From Gnetum montanum (lineage: Eukaryota > Streptophyta > Gnetopsida > Gnetales > Gnetaceae), in assembly GCA_015680685.1 (NCBI GenBank), contig MNCI01011934.1:1-64000 (forward strand): a DNA stretch of 64,000 bases. The letters are read 5' to 3'. How positions within the stretch are numbered: the stretch's first letter is position 1; each line of letters opens with the position of its first letter. The translations under genes and the position numbers were made by a program. The notes below the pieces were generated by a model. The model was given only the letters and a program-made list of their open reading frames with translations. It did no database searches and was not told the DNA's origin. Below, one piece after another: positions 21,804 through 34,255 of this stretch.

Positions 21804-23849
21804 AATTATTAATTGACATAAAAATTGACTCAAATGAAATAACAGACTTTGAGTGCCCAAGTGTACGGAGATATAACTTTTTTACAAAATTGGGTGTTCA
21901 TGATAAGAGAAGGGAACACCTTGGATAACACTAACATCTAACACCTCTTAGCAGCTAAAGAGTAAGGGAGAAGATCCAACGATCATGAATAGTCCTTGTC
22001 ATGTGGTACTACTACATCATCCTTGGTGAAGATAGTCCCACTTCTAGTCCATGCTTCCCACTACAATCACAACAGAATCATGAATTAGTATGCAATGTGT
22101 AACACATAGTTGTTAATTACCTTTTCTTATTAGTGGTTACGCTCAGCTAGGTTATGATTGTGGTAGATTTATTCCTTGAGTGTTGTTGGTAGGAAGGCTA
22201 ACAAATAGGGTAAAATAGATAAGTGGTTCATTAAATTTGAAAAATTTTAACACACAAAAATATTCAAAGAGGGTGTAAGAATTCACAATAATAGAAAGGA
22301 AAATTTACTAAAAAATGTTGTAAAGATGTGCACAATTAGATGTCATTGATGGGGTAAATAAAAAGAATTTGATTGTAATAGTGTTTAAGGGTAAAGTACT
22401 TAACTCACCCAATCAAAAGATATGCAAGTGGATCCTTCCTGAAGTAGGCATAGGCCTTTTAAGACCTTACATAACTTCAAACCAGAGAGTTCATGGGCTT
22501 TATGGATGATTAATGGTATTAGAAGGTTAAGTACAAAACCTAGAAGAAACTAAGAATTTCGACACATCAAATTACAACATTGAGCTAGAACATGAAATCG
22601 AGAGTGAGTTGAGACATGGAAAGCATTAATGGATGAGAGAGAGTTGAATGAAGTTCCTAATGAAGGTCACATGAAGTCCCTTGTGGATTTTATGGTTAAA
22701 TGACTTAATAGGATCCATCCTTAGTCCAGACCAAAACCAACCACATTCAATGACTTTGCATCATCATTCTAAGACTAGTCCATCCCCTGAGACACAAGAG
22801 TGCTTCCATAGAACAACCATCATTCCTTATTAGAGAAGAAAAGAGAAGTAGAGAGTGAAGAAGGGCCTTAGTTAAAGGGGACTAGTCACATAACCAGTGC
22901 TTGTAGCCCGTTTATTTTGTCTAAGGGGTGTGCTTTGAATTCCCATCATTTTCATTTTTTAACCACACTATGTAAAGACACATGCATTTATTTTATCTAA
23001 GGGGCATGCTTTGAATTCTCATCATTGTGTTTTTTTTCTTCTGATGAGAACCACACCATGCAAAGATGTATGCATTTATTTTGTCCAAGGGGTGTGCTTT
23101 GAATTATCATCATTTGTTTTTTTTCTTTGATGAGAACCACACCATGTAAGAACTTATTCAACTACTTTTATTAGTTAACACAGAACAATAAGAAATCCAT
23201 GAAAACACCCATGCACCCAAGCAAACAAAAAAGCACAAAGAACATCAATTCCCTTGAAGCCACACCCTATTCAAACTTTTGAATCCTTTCCAATTCTAGA
23301 AACTATTAAAGTCATAAATTTATTAAAGTTTTGTTAATGAAAAAGGGACTACATATTTCCAAAACAAGGAAAATCATAGAGTTTATGGATGGGTGGATGT
23401 TGTGGACTCACTGCCTATTGCATAAAAAAGAAACCATGTCCCAATTATCTGTAATGAAATTCAAAGCCAAAAACCAAACACCAACAATCAAATAACAAAA
23501 ATAGTACATACTACTATCAAGCAACGCATTACTAAGGTACTTGGCACTTATTAACAAAATGTTAGAAAATCACATCAAAACTAAAATAAAATATAAAAGA
23601 AAATGTAAAATATTTAAAAAAATAGCAAATGTACTAACGATGGTGTAAAACAAAAATTAGAAAATAAGAAGATGTAAAATAAGAAATGTGTAACATAAAA
23701 AGTTGTAAAACAAAAAATGTGTAAAACAAAAAAATTGAAAAATTGAAGAGCAACTTATATGGTTAGCATGGCTGCCCATCTCCCCCATGACTAAGTTGAA
23801 AGGAGAAGATTCGAAATATAGAGCATGGTTGTCCATCTAATGAGGCATT
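21804..23849 (-). other. Post-integrase spacer of element B
   Basis: Non-coding. Three diverged copies of an AAGGGGTGTGCTTTGAATTC block followed by ACCACACCATG lie near 22924, 22990 and 23090 (single copies recur in E near 58027 and 58136). Tracts rich in TTTTGTTTTACA on the minus strand lie at 23560-23740. No ORF2 is present here, although E has it at this position. Confidence 0.65.
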
Positions 23850-25040
23850 TGTTGTATTTTCTGACTTATGCTCGTGGAAAGGTTTAATTTGTTGGATGTT
23901 GACCAACTATTTCTTGTTTGGGCTTTCAGGTTTGTAGATCATCATGGCCCCAAAAAGAAAATTCTTGTAAATGATGTAAGGTCCTTTCCATAATGTTTGA
24001 AACTTAATTTGTTGAGGTACATGTGTGGGGTTCTGGCAGAGAACCTTATCTCTCAATTGAAAATTGACTTTTTTGATTTTTAGGTCATGACACTTTTTGT
24101 TATAAGCCTTGTGTAACTCATTAGATGATAGGGCTACCAATTGATTTTTATCTAGTAGGTTGAGATTCATTAGTCTTTCTTTTTGGGCTAAACTCAAGTC
24201 AAGGTCGAGATCACAAGTTGTTGAAAGTGTATGGAGCTTGAATTGAATAGGAAGTGTTGGTAATTTTCTATACACAAGCTCATAAGGACAGTAGCGTATA
24301 GGAAGTTTCCATGTTAAGCGGTAGGCCCAAAGGGCATCATTGAGTTTTGTGATCCAGTCTTTCCTATACTTGCTAATAGTTTTTGTTAATATCTTTATGA
24401 TTTCCCTATTGGTAACCTTAGCTTGACCATTAGCTTGGGAGTGGTAGGGTGTTGTGAGTTTATGTTCAACCCCCAAGCATTGCATGAGCTTTTGAAAAGT
24501 AGTGCCTATAAACTGAGTTTTATGATCAAAAATTAATGCACGTCGCATACCAAACCTATTTACAACATTTTTTTGTATAAACCTAGTAGCAGTAGAAGAT
24601 GTATAGTCGATGATGGCTGCTACTTTTGCCCATTTTGTATAATAGTCAACAATGACTATGATGTACACCTTTCCATTTGACATGGGCATGATGGGACCCA
24701 TGAAATCATTGCCCCAAATTTCGAAGGGTTCTAGTGATTGAATTCATTGTTGAGGTCCCTCCATTCGAGCAGTCATTTCACCATCTCATTGGCATCATTC
24801 AAAAGATCAGATGTAATGATGAGCATCCCTGGAGATTATTAGCCAGTAGTACCCTACCATCAAGATTTTAATGGTCATACATCTCCCAACATAGTGGCCT
24901 CCACAAGAACCTTCATGAACATCTTGAAGAATGCATAGTTGATTGGCATTAGAGACACACCAACGAACTAGGCCATTAATGTACATCTTGTAGAGGTGTG
25001 CATTGATCTCCATGAAGTGTTTTAATTAGTGAAGAAACTA
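23850..25040 (-). pseudogene. Element B integrase
   Basis: The zinc-binding N-terminal part is broken (about 24830-25010). The core is open at 24701-23907: VDYYTKWAKV (first Asp), ALIFDHKTQFIG (second Asp) and PYHSQANGQAKVTNREI. The last Asp-35-Glu residue is changed: GQAEV in the sister element E is GQAKV here (codon AAG at 24418-24420), so strand transfer would fail. The C-terminal tail keeps VNFQLRDKVL and WKGPYIIYK. No chromodomain is seen, which fits a non-chromovirus lineage. Confidence 0.85.
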
Positions 25041-26540
25041 CTATTTCTTCTAGTGCTCTAATCCTTGTGGCATCTCCTAAGTGAGTAGGTAAGAATGTCA
25101 TCATAGCATTTAGGCTCATTGGGAAATTGTTAAGTTACAGCCCCAGCAAAGAGGAGTTCATCAGGAAACATATCAGATAGTGGATCTTCTTCCTCTTTTT
25201 CATCCCATTGCAACCGAGACAAGTGATCAGTGACCACATTCTTAGTGCCCTTTAGATCTACCATCGTAAGATCAAATTCCTACAAGATCACCAACCACTA
25301 TATGACATGAGAGCTCACCATTGTCTTGTTCATCAGAAAGTAGATGGCACTGTGGTCCATGTGCACAAACACCTTGTATCCAAGCACATAATGCCTAAAC
25401 TTTTCTAGAGCAAACACCACTGCCATCAGTTCTTTTTCTGTATTGGTGTAGTTTAGTTGTGCATCCACAATGCTTCAACTAGTGTAGTGGATGTAATATG
25501 GATGTTTCTTATCATATAACTCTATAAGCATGGCTCCCAAGGCATAATTTGATGCATCCATCATGATATGGAATGGTTTGGACTAGTCAAGTTCTTGTTG
25601 GATTGGAGTTTCTACAAGTCTCTCTTTCAGCTATTGGAATGCTTTTTCACATTCCATAGTCTAAACAAAAGGAGCATCTCTCTTTGTTAGCTTCACCAAT
25701 GGTTTTGCTATCTTAGAGAAATTCTCTATGAATCACTGGTAGTAGCCAGTATGTCCAAGGAATGATTGAACATCTTTGATAGTTTTTGGTTGACAAGTTA
25801 TTCCTTGGATGACCCTTATCTTTTTAGGGTCTACCTCAATTCCTCCTTGTGATATTCTATGCCCTAATATAAAGCCCTCCTGGACCATTAAGTGACATTT
25901 TTTGCCAATTAAGCAGCAATTTGGTTTTAACACATTGTTTAAGCACTTTCTCAAGGTAGTCTAGGGCTTGTTCAAATGTAGCTCCATAAGTGGAAAAGTC
26001 ATCCATGAAGACTTCCACACCACTACCAATCTACTATTGAAAAATGCTCAGAACTAAGCATTGGAATGTAGCAGGAGCATTGCATAGATCAAATGACATC
26101 TTGCAATATGCAAAATTCCCCTAAGGACTTATGAATGTTGTCTTTACTTGGTCTTCTAGTGTAATTTGAATTGGGTTATAGCTATTATAACCATCTCGGA
26201 AGCTATAGTAGTAATGCTCGAATATTTTGTGGAGCACCAGATCAACAAATGACAATGAAAAATGATCTTTGAATGTTTCCATATTCAACAACCTAAAATT
26301 GATGTAGACTCACCACTTGCATCCTTTCTTTGGCATAATTACAAGTGGATTAACCCACTCACTATCCACAATGGAATAAATGAACCCTACCTTGAAGAGT
26401 TGCTCGATTTCCTCTTTGACAATTGCTTTAATTTGAGGTTCAATTAACTCTATGGCTATCTTTTTGGCTTCATGGTTAGATTAGTGTAGATGTGATGTTG
26501 GCATATCCTAAAACCAATCCCTATGAGTTATATGACTAAG
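25041..26540 (-). pseudogene. Element B reverse transcriptase and RNase H
   Basis: The RT active site reads VFMDDFSTYG (near 25999-26013). The thumb reads LNGPGG/LGHRISQGGIEVDPKKI (25733-25954 frame) and FLGHTGYYQ. RNase H follows with MDASNYALGA, TEKELMAVVFALEKFRHY and DHSAIYFLMNK. Numerous stops and at least two frameshifts mean no full-length protein. The order is as expected for Ty3/gypsy. Confidence 0.82.
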
Positions 26541-27560
26541 CAAAATTTGTTGACCATTTTTCAACTATCTTCAATAGCATCTTTTTGTGCTCTAAAGCAA
26601 TATTTGCATTGATTATGACTGGCTTCCTATTTTTTAAGGACACATATTCAATTTCAGTTAGTAGCATTTTCAGTTCAAGGGGCTCTTTCTTGAAGTTTTT
26701 AGGAATCTCCAACTCTCCCCAATGAGTATCATCATTTGTATCATCAGAGAGTTGGTGATGAGCTTGCTCGAGTTCATCCATGCTCATGACATATGTGCAT
26801 GTTAGGCTCTCAGTCAGTTCCATGCAAAGTGTGCTACTCTCAGAATCAGTGGTTAGCCACTAGGTATCCTCCTATTTTGTGGTTGTTGTGTATCGAAACC
26901 TTTGGATTTCTACTTCTGATGCATACTGCTTACATGTAGAGATAGATGCTTGGTTTATGGCTCAAAGTTTTTGCACACAATTACACCCTATATCACTATA
27001 CGTGATGCATGGAGCTCTCTTCTTCTTGATATTTCTAAATGTATTTTCTTTAGTAATTTCTAGGGAAAGATCTTTGATACCCATTCTAGCATCAATAGTG
27101 TTAAGCCATGCCCTTCCCATGATGATTGGGAAATCCCCTTTGCAGTTCTCCACTTTGATCACCAAGAAATCAACAGGATAAGGCCACCTACAGACAGTGA
27201 TCATAATGTCTTCTACTAGTCCCAAGGAAAAAATGATGGACTAGTCTACCAATTCTAATCTTATGTTGCTCTTCTTGAGAGGAGACAGGTTCCATGCAAT
27301 GTACATCTCATGAGAAATTAAATTGACACCAGAACCTGAATCAAGAAGAGCCTTGCATGATTCATTTTCAGCAATCTGCAAATAAATCAGAGGACTTCCA
27401 AGATTGGCTAATTTCTTAGGAAGGATTTCAACATGGATCCAATCAAATATAGTATGAGTAAGCATGATGGTATGGATCCTAGGTAGACTTTGGTTTGAAG
27501 GGGACTCAAAGGAATTTGACATAAAGGAAGATGTAGGATAGGATTGTCAATTACAGGTGT
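26541..27560 (-). pseudogene. Element B protease and linker
   Basis: Retropepsin signature ALLDSGSGVNLIS within 27522-27241, then after one stop the flap and C-terminal part, DFLVIKVE and FPIIMGRAWL (27225-26962). The linker to RT (26823-26536) is acidic. The active-site triplet DSG is intact. Confidence 0.8.
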
Positions 27561-30007
27561 ATGTGAAAGCAGAGGAGGACTGCAAGGTCGAAAAAAAGGT
27601 CTTTTCTTTGATCAAGTATTTGACCCATGTAGCTGATGATTCGATTCTAGATTAATAACCCTAGTAGCATTACGTTGTTGCAGTTGAGCTAGTAATTCAC
27701 CCTGCATAGGTGAAGTATGTGGTAGCTATGCAGGTGGAGGAGGAACATGTGCAGGGACAGGAGGAGGATAAGGATAAGAGGTGGTATCATTTCTTTCATG
27801 TGGAGAATGAGTTTGATAATAATCAAAAGGGTGGTAGTGAGGTTGGAAAGTAGAGATGTGACTCGACGAGCCACATGGAGATAGGGGTTGTTGAACATAG
27901 TAATCATACGGATCAAGCTATCAATAAGGTTATTGGTGCCTTGGCGGTGCTAACGCCCATGATTGTGGTTGCTACGATAGTTGATACTACTCATATGATT
28001 GTGGTGGAGCTCCACTTGGATAATATTACTATTGTTGGTGGAATTTCCTGAAATTACCTTGAGGATAAGGTAATCTTCTAGATGTTTTCCTTTGTGTTAG
28101 TCGTGGATTCAAAGCATACACCCCAGACTCCTGTAAGTGTGACACAATGGGAAAGCATCCCTTAGGATGTACATATTGGTAGATGTTTCACCCACCATCA
28201 TCATCTAATTTTATTTTTTCCACCTCTTCTACTACAACAATCTTGCCCTTACCTTTGTGATAGGCACATTTAACTTCTTTACACCTCCTGCACTTGCGAT
28301 CACTATTTTGTTCTTTAGACTCTTTAGCAATTTTTAGAACATCTTGGAATTTGCTATCTATAGAGTCCCATAACTGATTAACCTTGGCCATAATTTCATA
28401 TTGAAATTTTTGGAGTGGCAAGGTTTTCCTATTCACCATCTCATCAGATGTGGATTCATCCTCACTATCATAGAATTGAACCTCCCTTTTGCGAATGGAA
28501 GCATCATGGCTACAGTCTTTTACACTTTCTCTTTTTCTTAATTCACCATCCTCTTTAGCTACTTGCTTGATTAATCTCTATATTTGACGGGTGCTTAATT
28601 CTAACAGTTACCTCTAGGTATAGACACTAAGGGTTCTCCTCATTTCTAATCAAAGCTCATCTACAATGTGGCAAAGTTGATATAGTTGAGCATAATCATG
28701 GCTAGGACATTTATGCATTAAGGAATAGTATCGACCAATGGCAGCATCCAAGGGTTCATGTGTTCCTTGTTTTCATCCTTGGATTTTCCTTATCAAGTTG
28801 GACACTCTGGAGTACGCTTGATATTTATCATTGAACAACTCAACCATAGTACTCCATCATCTGATAGATTTCAGCTTTAGGAATTGGTACTAGTTCTCTG
28901 CTTCTTTGATGAGTGTCTTGGGGAACAACCTAAGTTTCTACCATTCATTCTCTATGTTTTGCAAGGCACATGCATCTTGAAAAGCTTGGAGATGGTTTCA
29001 TGGATCAGAGTTATATCCCCTTTCAAATTGAGGAATATTATTCATGTCTAGCTTTTTGATTTGACTATCCTTCACATGCATTGTTGGAATTCATATTGCC
29101 TCTATGACATTGAGCATACTTCAGGTACCAAGCAAAGGCTCATCGAGACCTTGATTATGGTGCCTACGATGCCCTCTACGACCCCTTCATTCATGGTGAT
29201 GTGCTGCTCTTAAATGTCCATGCCCTTGATCTTGCCTTTCTCGACGGTCATTTCGATCATTTCTATCCCATCGGTTATTTTGGTCACCTCCATCACAATC
29301 TTGCCTCTTACAATTGTGATCAGAGCTAGAAGAAAAAGAAGAAGATGATGATGAAGGGGAAGAGGAAGGAGGACTAACAGCATCATGGTGCCTACTACCA
29401 CCTCTTCGGCAATCATGACCACGATCATGATCTTATTTCTTGTCTGCATCCTTACCTTAATTTACCTCTTTAGATCCTTCTTTGCCATTGGATCCATTCT
29501 TACCAGAACTAGGATTGTGAATTGTGGATTGCAAGTTCTGGTTTTGACCTTTGTCACCAAAGTCAAAGAGAGGAATCTCATTGAATGGAAAACCCCTAGA
29601 GAAGAGTTCCCCACTATCATTTTGGTACATCAAGAATGGAGAATCATTAAATCCTTTTCCCTTCGTGAATTTGTAACATTACTCTAACTGGCTATCTTGG
29701 AGATGTTGTGCTTTAGTGGGACAATAATTTGTGGCATCATAGTCTTGCACAACATAATCAGCATGATGTTCCTGAAGACCTAGACGAATAAGTGCTTGGT
29801 AAGCATTATAAGAATAGATCGATCGGGCAACAACACAATGTTGCCCTCCATGTCACGCCACCGTAGCTATTCATCCTAATGTAGGATGAAAGTGAAATTG
29901 GGTATATACTCATCAAGATGAGCATATACCATTTAATATTGTTGAGGTGCCAGCTAATGAGCTCCATTAGACTTGGGTGGAGAAGTACTCCTATGAGAAG
30001 AAGACAT
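27561..30007 (-). pseudogene. Element B gag
   Basis: Start ATG at 30007 (MSSSHRS). The gag domain spans about 29060-28680 with MNNIPQFERGYNSDP, LRLFPKTLIKEAEN, MVELFNDKYQAYSRVS and HEPLDAA. It matches the gag of D block by block. A K-rich segment (28439-28188) follows, then the degraded knuckle NIYQYVHPKGC. Proline- and tyrosine-rich sequence leads to protease. Many CGA- or CAA-type codons are now stops. Confidence 0.78.
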
Positions 30008-30147
30008 TTCAATTAGATGATAGAAACATAGTGTGCTTTAAAAGTTTGTTGTAGTAATCTTAAGATGTGATGTGACTCTAAGGTTCATTCCGATGATTTA
30101 AATAATTTTCACTAAATTCTAGCTAGTGCATGAAACAACAAAAAGGG

Positions 30148-30165
30148 CCCCGGCAATGACGCTAA
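30148..30165 (-). promoter_or_regulatory. Primer-binding site of element B (tRNA-Asp-like)
   Basis: The minus strand reads TTAGCGTCATTGCCGGGG directly after the LTR end. It resembles the tRNA-Asp-complementary TGGCGCCGTTGCCGGGG used by Athila/Tat-type plant gypsy elements. Confidence 0.65.
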
Positions 30166-30997
30166 TAATGAGTAGTGAAGTACCCCTACTCCCAACCATA
30201 CGAATCACTAAGGAATTTACACATGATCAGGTTGAATTCCATGGATCTATAGTTCTCTAATACACTGGTTCTTTTAGGAAGTGAAATGGGTGTTGAGAAC
30301 ATTCATTGTCTTCCCAAATACACTTGTGAGGCTCAAGGGCATGATTTAAGTGTAAATGAGGTACATGATTTTTGTTATTTTATGTTTTGTGAGTTTAGTC
30401 ACCTACAAGAAGAATGAAAGGTAGAGTAATTTAAGATCTAGTTCATTTACAGTCTAACTAGCCTAACACAAGTAACCATCCCACTTTCTTGGACACATCC
30501 TGAACACATATAGTGCTATTGGGCTACCAAATGTTAAGCATTGCTAGGTTACCAAGTACTATATGTATGTTCAAAGTGGTCATGCTTGTGTTCATTAACT
30601 GTTGGAAAGTAATTACTTAATGCAAATGCATTAAAGTAAAGTGCACTAAAACAAACATTAATCTATTCTCAGTGCTGCAAGGATTGTCAAAAGAGTTCAT
30701 TTTATTTTTGTCACACTACTACGCTCAGGTACATCAGTGTTCGAACAAAGAACTGTACACACTTAGACTCCTTCTGTAGGCACTCAGAAAATATTCTAAC
30801 TTTGGAGAAAATAAACTGTAAGAGCTTTGCTACTTTGATTGAAAAATAAAAACTAAAAACTAATTGCCAAATCGGGAGCCCAGGTGCTATATTTATAGGC
30901 TAGAGTATATTCCCTTGATGTTGCATCAAAACCCCAATGTCGGATACTTGATATCGTAGCTCCAACATCAGAGTAGATGAACAAATGCACTTCATCA
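30166..30997 (-). repeat. 5' LTR of element B
   Basis: Minus strand from TGATGAAGTGCA (30997) to TCATTA (30166), 832 bases, with TATAAATA at 30890-30897 (minus). The U3 palindrome cluster is decayed; one GATATC is visible near 30948. Confidence 0.85.
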
Positions 30998-31002
30998 CTA
31001 GG
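30998..31002. repeat. Likely target-site duplication, right (CTAGG), element B
   Basis: Pairs with TTAAG at 12039-12043, with two transitions between them. Confidence 0.4.
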
Positions 31003-32153
31003 CATTGGGTCATCATAACACCATTGGAAAATAATGCAAGTATAATTCTTTATATAATATATGCTAGTACTATAACCTTCTTTATATGATATATTTCAAT
31101 AATGCTACGATTCTTCCCAGTCTATTTTAAGGTTTTAGTTTTGTTAGTTATGTTGGATTATGAAGAACAGGATTTATGCTAACTTATCATGTTATCATCA
31201 TGATCATGTAAGTGTAGGATATGTGATGTTGGAAAATGGTTAGCCACAATCACTAGGTAACCTTGGAAAATGTCATTTTCCCTCTCATAAGCCCCAATCC
31301 TCAAGTGTGATGATCCATGGCTATCTTGTAAGCAATAGGATGAAATGTGTTCATCTTCACTTGAGAACCCTTAGCCACCTAGGAGACATGCTATGATGCC
31401 ATCTAGATAGTAATTAAAAGGCACATACACAAGGGTTAAATTGCACCATGGGAAAAGTTCTGAAAGGACCGTGTTCTTTGGTAGTGCAGCTACTTAGCTA
31501 AACTCATGTTGGAATTCTTACCTAAAGAATGAAGTAAACAATGAGCAAAGTTTTCTTAAAAAACAAAAAAACAAAAGAAAAAGAATTAGAACCATGTTCA
31601 TTAGCAGTGTAATAAGTTCTTGAGTGTGATGGGGTTCAGCAGCAATCCTCACCTTAGCCTCCATTCCACTTTTTCAACTTATTTTCCCAAAATTCAAAAG
31701 AAGAAAAAAACAGAGTCCCGAGGAAAAATCCAAAAGTTGTGGCTAGCTATGATCTAAAATAAGTTTGTCCTCTTCATTATGGTTGGCATAAGTCTTATGC
31801 TCAAAGTAGTGTACATAATTTTTGACTTTTACCTTGTGAGAAGATTAGGAATGCGATCTTAATTATATACTTTAATTATATGTATGTATGTATGTAGTTA
31901 AAGTTATGATTTATAAACAATATATGTTTTGAGCTTGGTTAAATAAGATGGTGCGATAAGGGTGGCCCATGTTTAGTTCTCTCTTGATTATATGGTTTTT
32001 TTAATCATGTTTAAATCAATAAAGTTTACTTTTAAATTTCAATTTGTTTGCTTTGTGAGCTTTTCAATTCTGTATCTTTTGCATCTCCTTTTAAAATTTT
32101 TGTGGTTTTGCTATTCCTTACACTTGCATGCAATTTCTAATTTGAGGGCTAAG
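31003..32153 (+). other. Element C 3' untranslated region
   Basis: Resumes element C after B. AT-rich and non-coding, with a short TATG run near 31878-31893 and an A-rich tract near 31560-31590. It ends TTTGAGGGCTAAG, a plausible polypurine tract, directly before the LTR. Confidence 0.55.
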
Positions 32154-33201
32154 TGTTGATGCCAACAGTACTCATGCTAGACACAAGGACATGTTTAAAT
32201 AAGTTCGAATACCAAGAAAATTAAAAAGTCCTATAAGTTTNNNNNNNNNNNNNNNNNNNNNNNNNNNNNNNNNNNNNNNNNNNNNNNNNNNNNNNNNNNN
32301 NNNNNNNNNNNNNNNNNNNNNNNNNNNNNNNNNNNNNNNNNNNNNNNNNNNNNNNNNNNNNNNNNNNNNNNNNNNNNNNNNNNNNNNNNNNNNNNNNNNN
32401 NNNNNNNNNNNNNNNNNNNNNNNNNNNNNNNNNNNNNNNNNNNNNNNNNNNNNNNNNNNNNNNNNNNNNNNNNNNNNNNNNNNNNNNNNNNNNNNNNNNN
32501 NNNNNNNNNNNNNNNNNNNNNNNNNNNNNNNNNNNNNNNNNNNNNNNNNNNNNNNNNNNNNNNNNNNNNNNNNNNNNNNNNNNNNNNNNNNNNNNNNNNN
32601 NNNNNNNNNNNNNNNNNNNNNNNNNNNNNNNNNNNNNNNNNNNNNNNNNNNNNNNNNNNNNNNNNNNNNNNNNNNNNNNNNNNNNNNNNNNNNNNNNNNN
32701 NNNNNNNNNNNNNNNNNNNTAACCGCAGTAGCAAAGGATGAGGGGTAGCAGGATGTTGCCATAGCAAGGTTGATCACACACACTCTTTACCATAGCAGCG
32801 CATGTGGCAAGAGGAATGGTAGGATCTCTCTTTCCTCTAATAGCGTCATGTAGTGGAGTGAGGTTGCAACGACACAAACGCACATTTTGATGATGGTCAG
32901 GTTTTCTAACAGTGGGCACATTCTAACAGCGTCAAATTGGTGGCAACAGCAAGAGACCAGGAAAAGTTTAAAATTTATTAGTTACTTACTGTATTTTCAT
33001 TAAGTTTTGAAATTCAAGATACTTATTCAATTTAAATTCTCTCAACTTTTCAGTTTAATTTACTTTTTTGGAATGCCACATGGCCCTCTCTAGCTAGGAC
33101 TATTGTTGGGTTTCTGTATCGTACGGGAAGCACACTAGGCAATAGTATCCTTAAACAAGTTTTTTTGGGGTGTTGGTGTGTCCAAAATTTACGCATCAAC
33201 A
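32154..33201 (+). repeat. 3' LTR of element C (contains N gap)
   Basis: Starts TGTTGATGCC and ends GCATCAACA, matching inverted ends. N at 32241-32719 hides the middle, so the true length is unknown. Confidence 0.7.
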
Positions 33202-33206
33202 CATAG
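33202..33206. repeat. Target-site duplication, right (CATAG), element C
   Basis: Same five bases as 8207-8211. Confidence 0.7.
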
Positions 33207-34255
33207 TTGCTGAGTTGAATTCAAATTAGAGGCATTGGCATTGAGGGAGTGAGCCCAAAAAAATTTCAGCATAGAACTAGACTTTTTTGAAAAGATAAAA
33301 GATGGTTAAAACCTATATGTAAACTTAAGATCTTTGTCTAATACAATCTTATTCAAAATTTCATGTAATAATAAGAGCAATTAAACAATCTCCTTTGCAC
33401 TAGTTGCAAATTTTTTTACATCAAATTTGCAAATTTTTTTACATCTAAGAGTGTAGTGTAGTGATCAAGACACTCATATCTCGCAAGTAAAACTATAAAT
33501 TTAATGGTGACTTCCCTTACCCTTATGATCACATAATTGTATACTTTGCATCTATTCGTATTGTATAGTTAAAAGTAGAGGTTGGCACGACACTCTTATA
33601 ATAAATTAGAGCACCCTTACTACATGAATAGCAACAGTTTTTATTGACAATTATTAAATCCAAGCATTGCAAACACACGTATTTGAACTTTTAAAACTGA
33701 TTCTTTTATGGCTGTGAATATTTTCTTTTATATCAGCGCACAGTTCTGACAACGTTGTTGTTGCCACCAACTTTGAAAGTGTTGATATGGATAGTTTCTA
33801 AAAGTTCGGATTTCGTGCTCCAAGGAACTTGGTTTAGTTTCGGCTTTTAAGAAACATAAACTTACCGGTTGGAGAAATTATTGATATAATATTTTAACTC
33901 GGTCATAGATCACTGATTTATCATTGATTTCGAAATTTTGTTAACTCGAGTTGAGTCGGCATCACTTTTATGAGAAACCTTATTTTTAGAAAGAAATCAA
34001 TATCAATTTTGCGAGCGAACTTTCCTATTGATCACCATTATTAATAACAAAGTTTTTTTTTAATAACAGAAAAATCGATAAAAAGTGTTCTGTATTTTGA
34101 AGTGAAAATCATTAATATATCTGCCGAGCCAAAATCGTAATCACACACGACACATGGAGTACAAATTCCACCACGTCAGCAAGGGTTAGTAGACGATAGG
34201 TACAGGTGGCGCGGTGCCATTGGCGGAGGGGTGCGCATATTATGACGTCGGCATT
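33207..34255. other. Host intergenic DNA, UGT-B downstream flank
   Basis: No gene seen. 33657-33735 (CCAAGCATTGCAAA..., ...GAATATTTTCTTTTATAT) matches 6421-6490, downstream of UGT-A. The two UGT copies therefore duplicated together with their flanks. Confidence 0.6.

Larger units (their letters stand above)
12044..30997 (-). mobile_element. Element B: Ty3/gypsy gag-pol element, host of element D
   Basis: Two minus-oriented LTRs enclose gag, protease, RT, RNase H and integrase in gypsy order on the minus strand. Element D interrupts it 82 bases from the 3' LTR. Without D, B is about 10.1 kb. A degenerate tRNA-Asp-like PBS sits beside the 5' LTR. No ORF2 is found between integrase and the 3' LTR, unlike E. 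All domains carry many stops, and the integrase has lost its catalytic glutamate. Confidence 0.88.
8212..33201 (+). mobile_element. Element C: outer Ty3/gypsy element, internally deleted and twice interrupted
   Basis: The two ends are TGTTGATG and CATCAACA, and CATAG target duplications flank them 25 kb apart. The first 90 bases of the left LTR align with 32154-32240. Between the LTRs lie a LINE insertion, retropepsin coding sequence, a fused RT/integrase remnant, then element B (12044-30997), then the 3' untranslated part (31003-32153). Coding direction is plus. Without B and the LINE the element is about 4.3 kb, because most of gag, RT, RNase H and integrase is gone. Its insertion separated two tandem UGT copies. 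Confidence 0.75.

Noticed and set aside
32172-32919. Long minus-strand open frames at the gap
   Set aside because: They are mostly N-derived X residues and carry no information.
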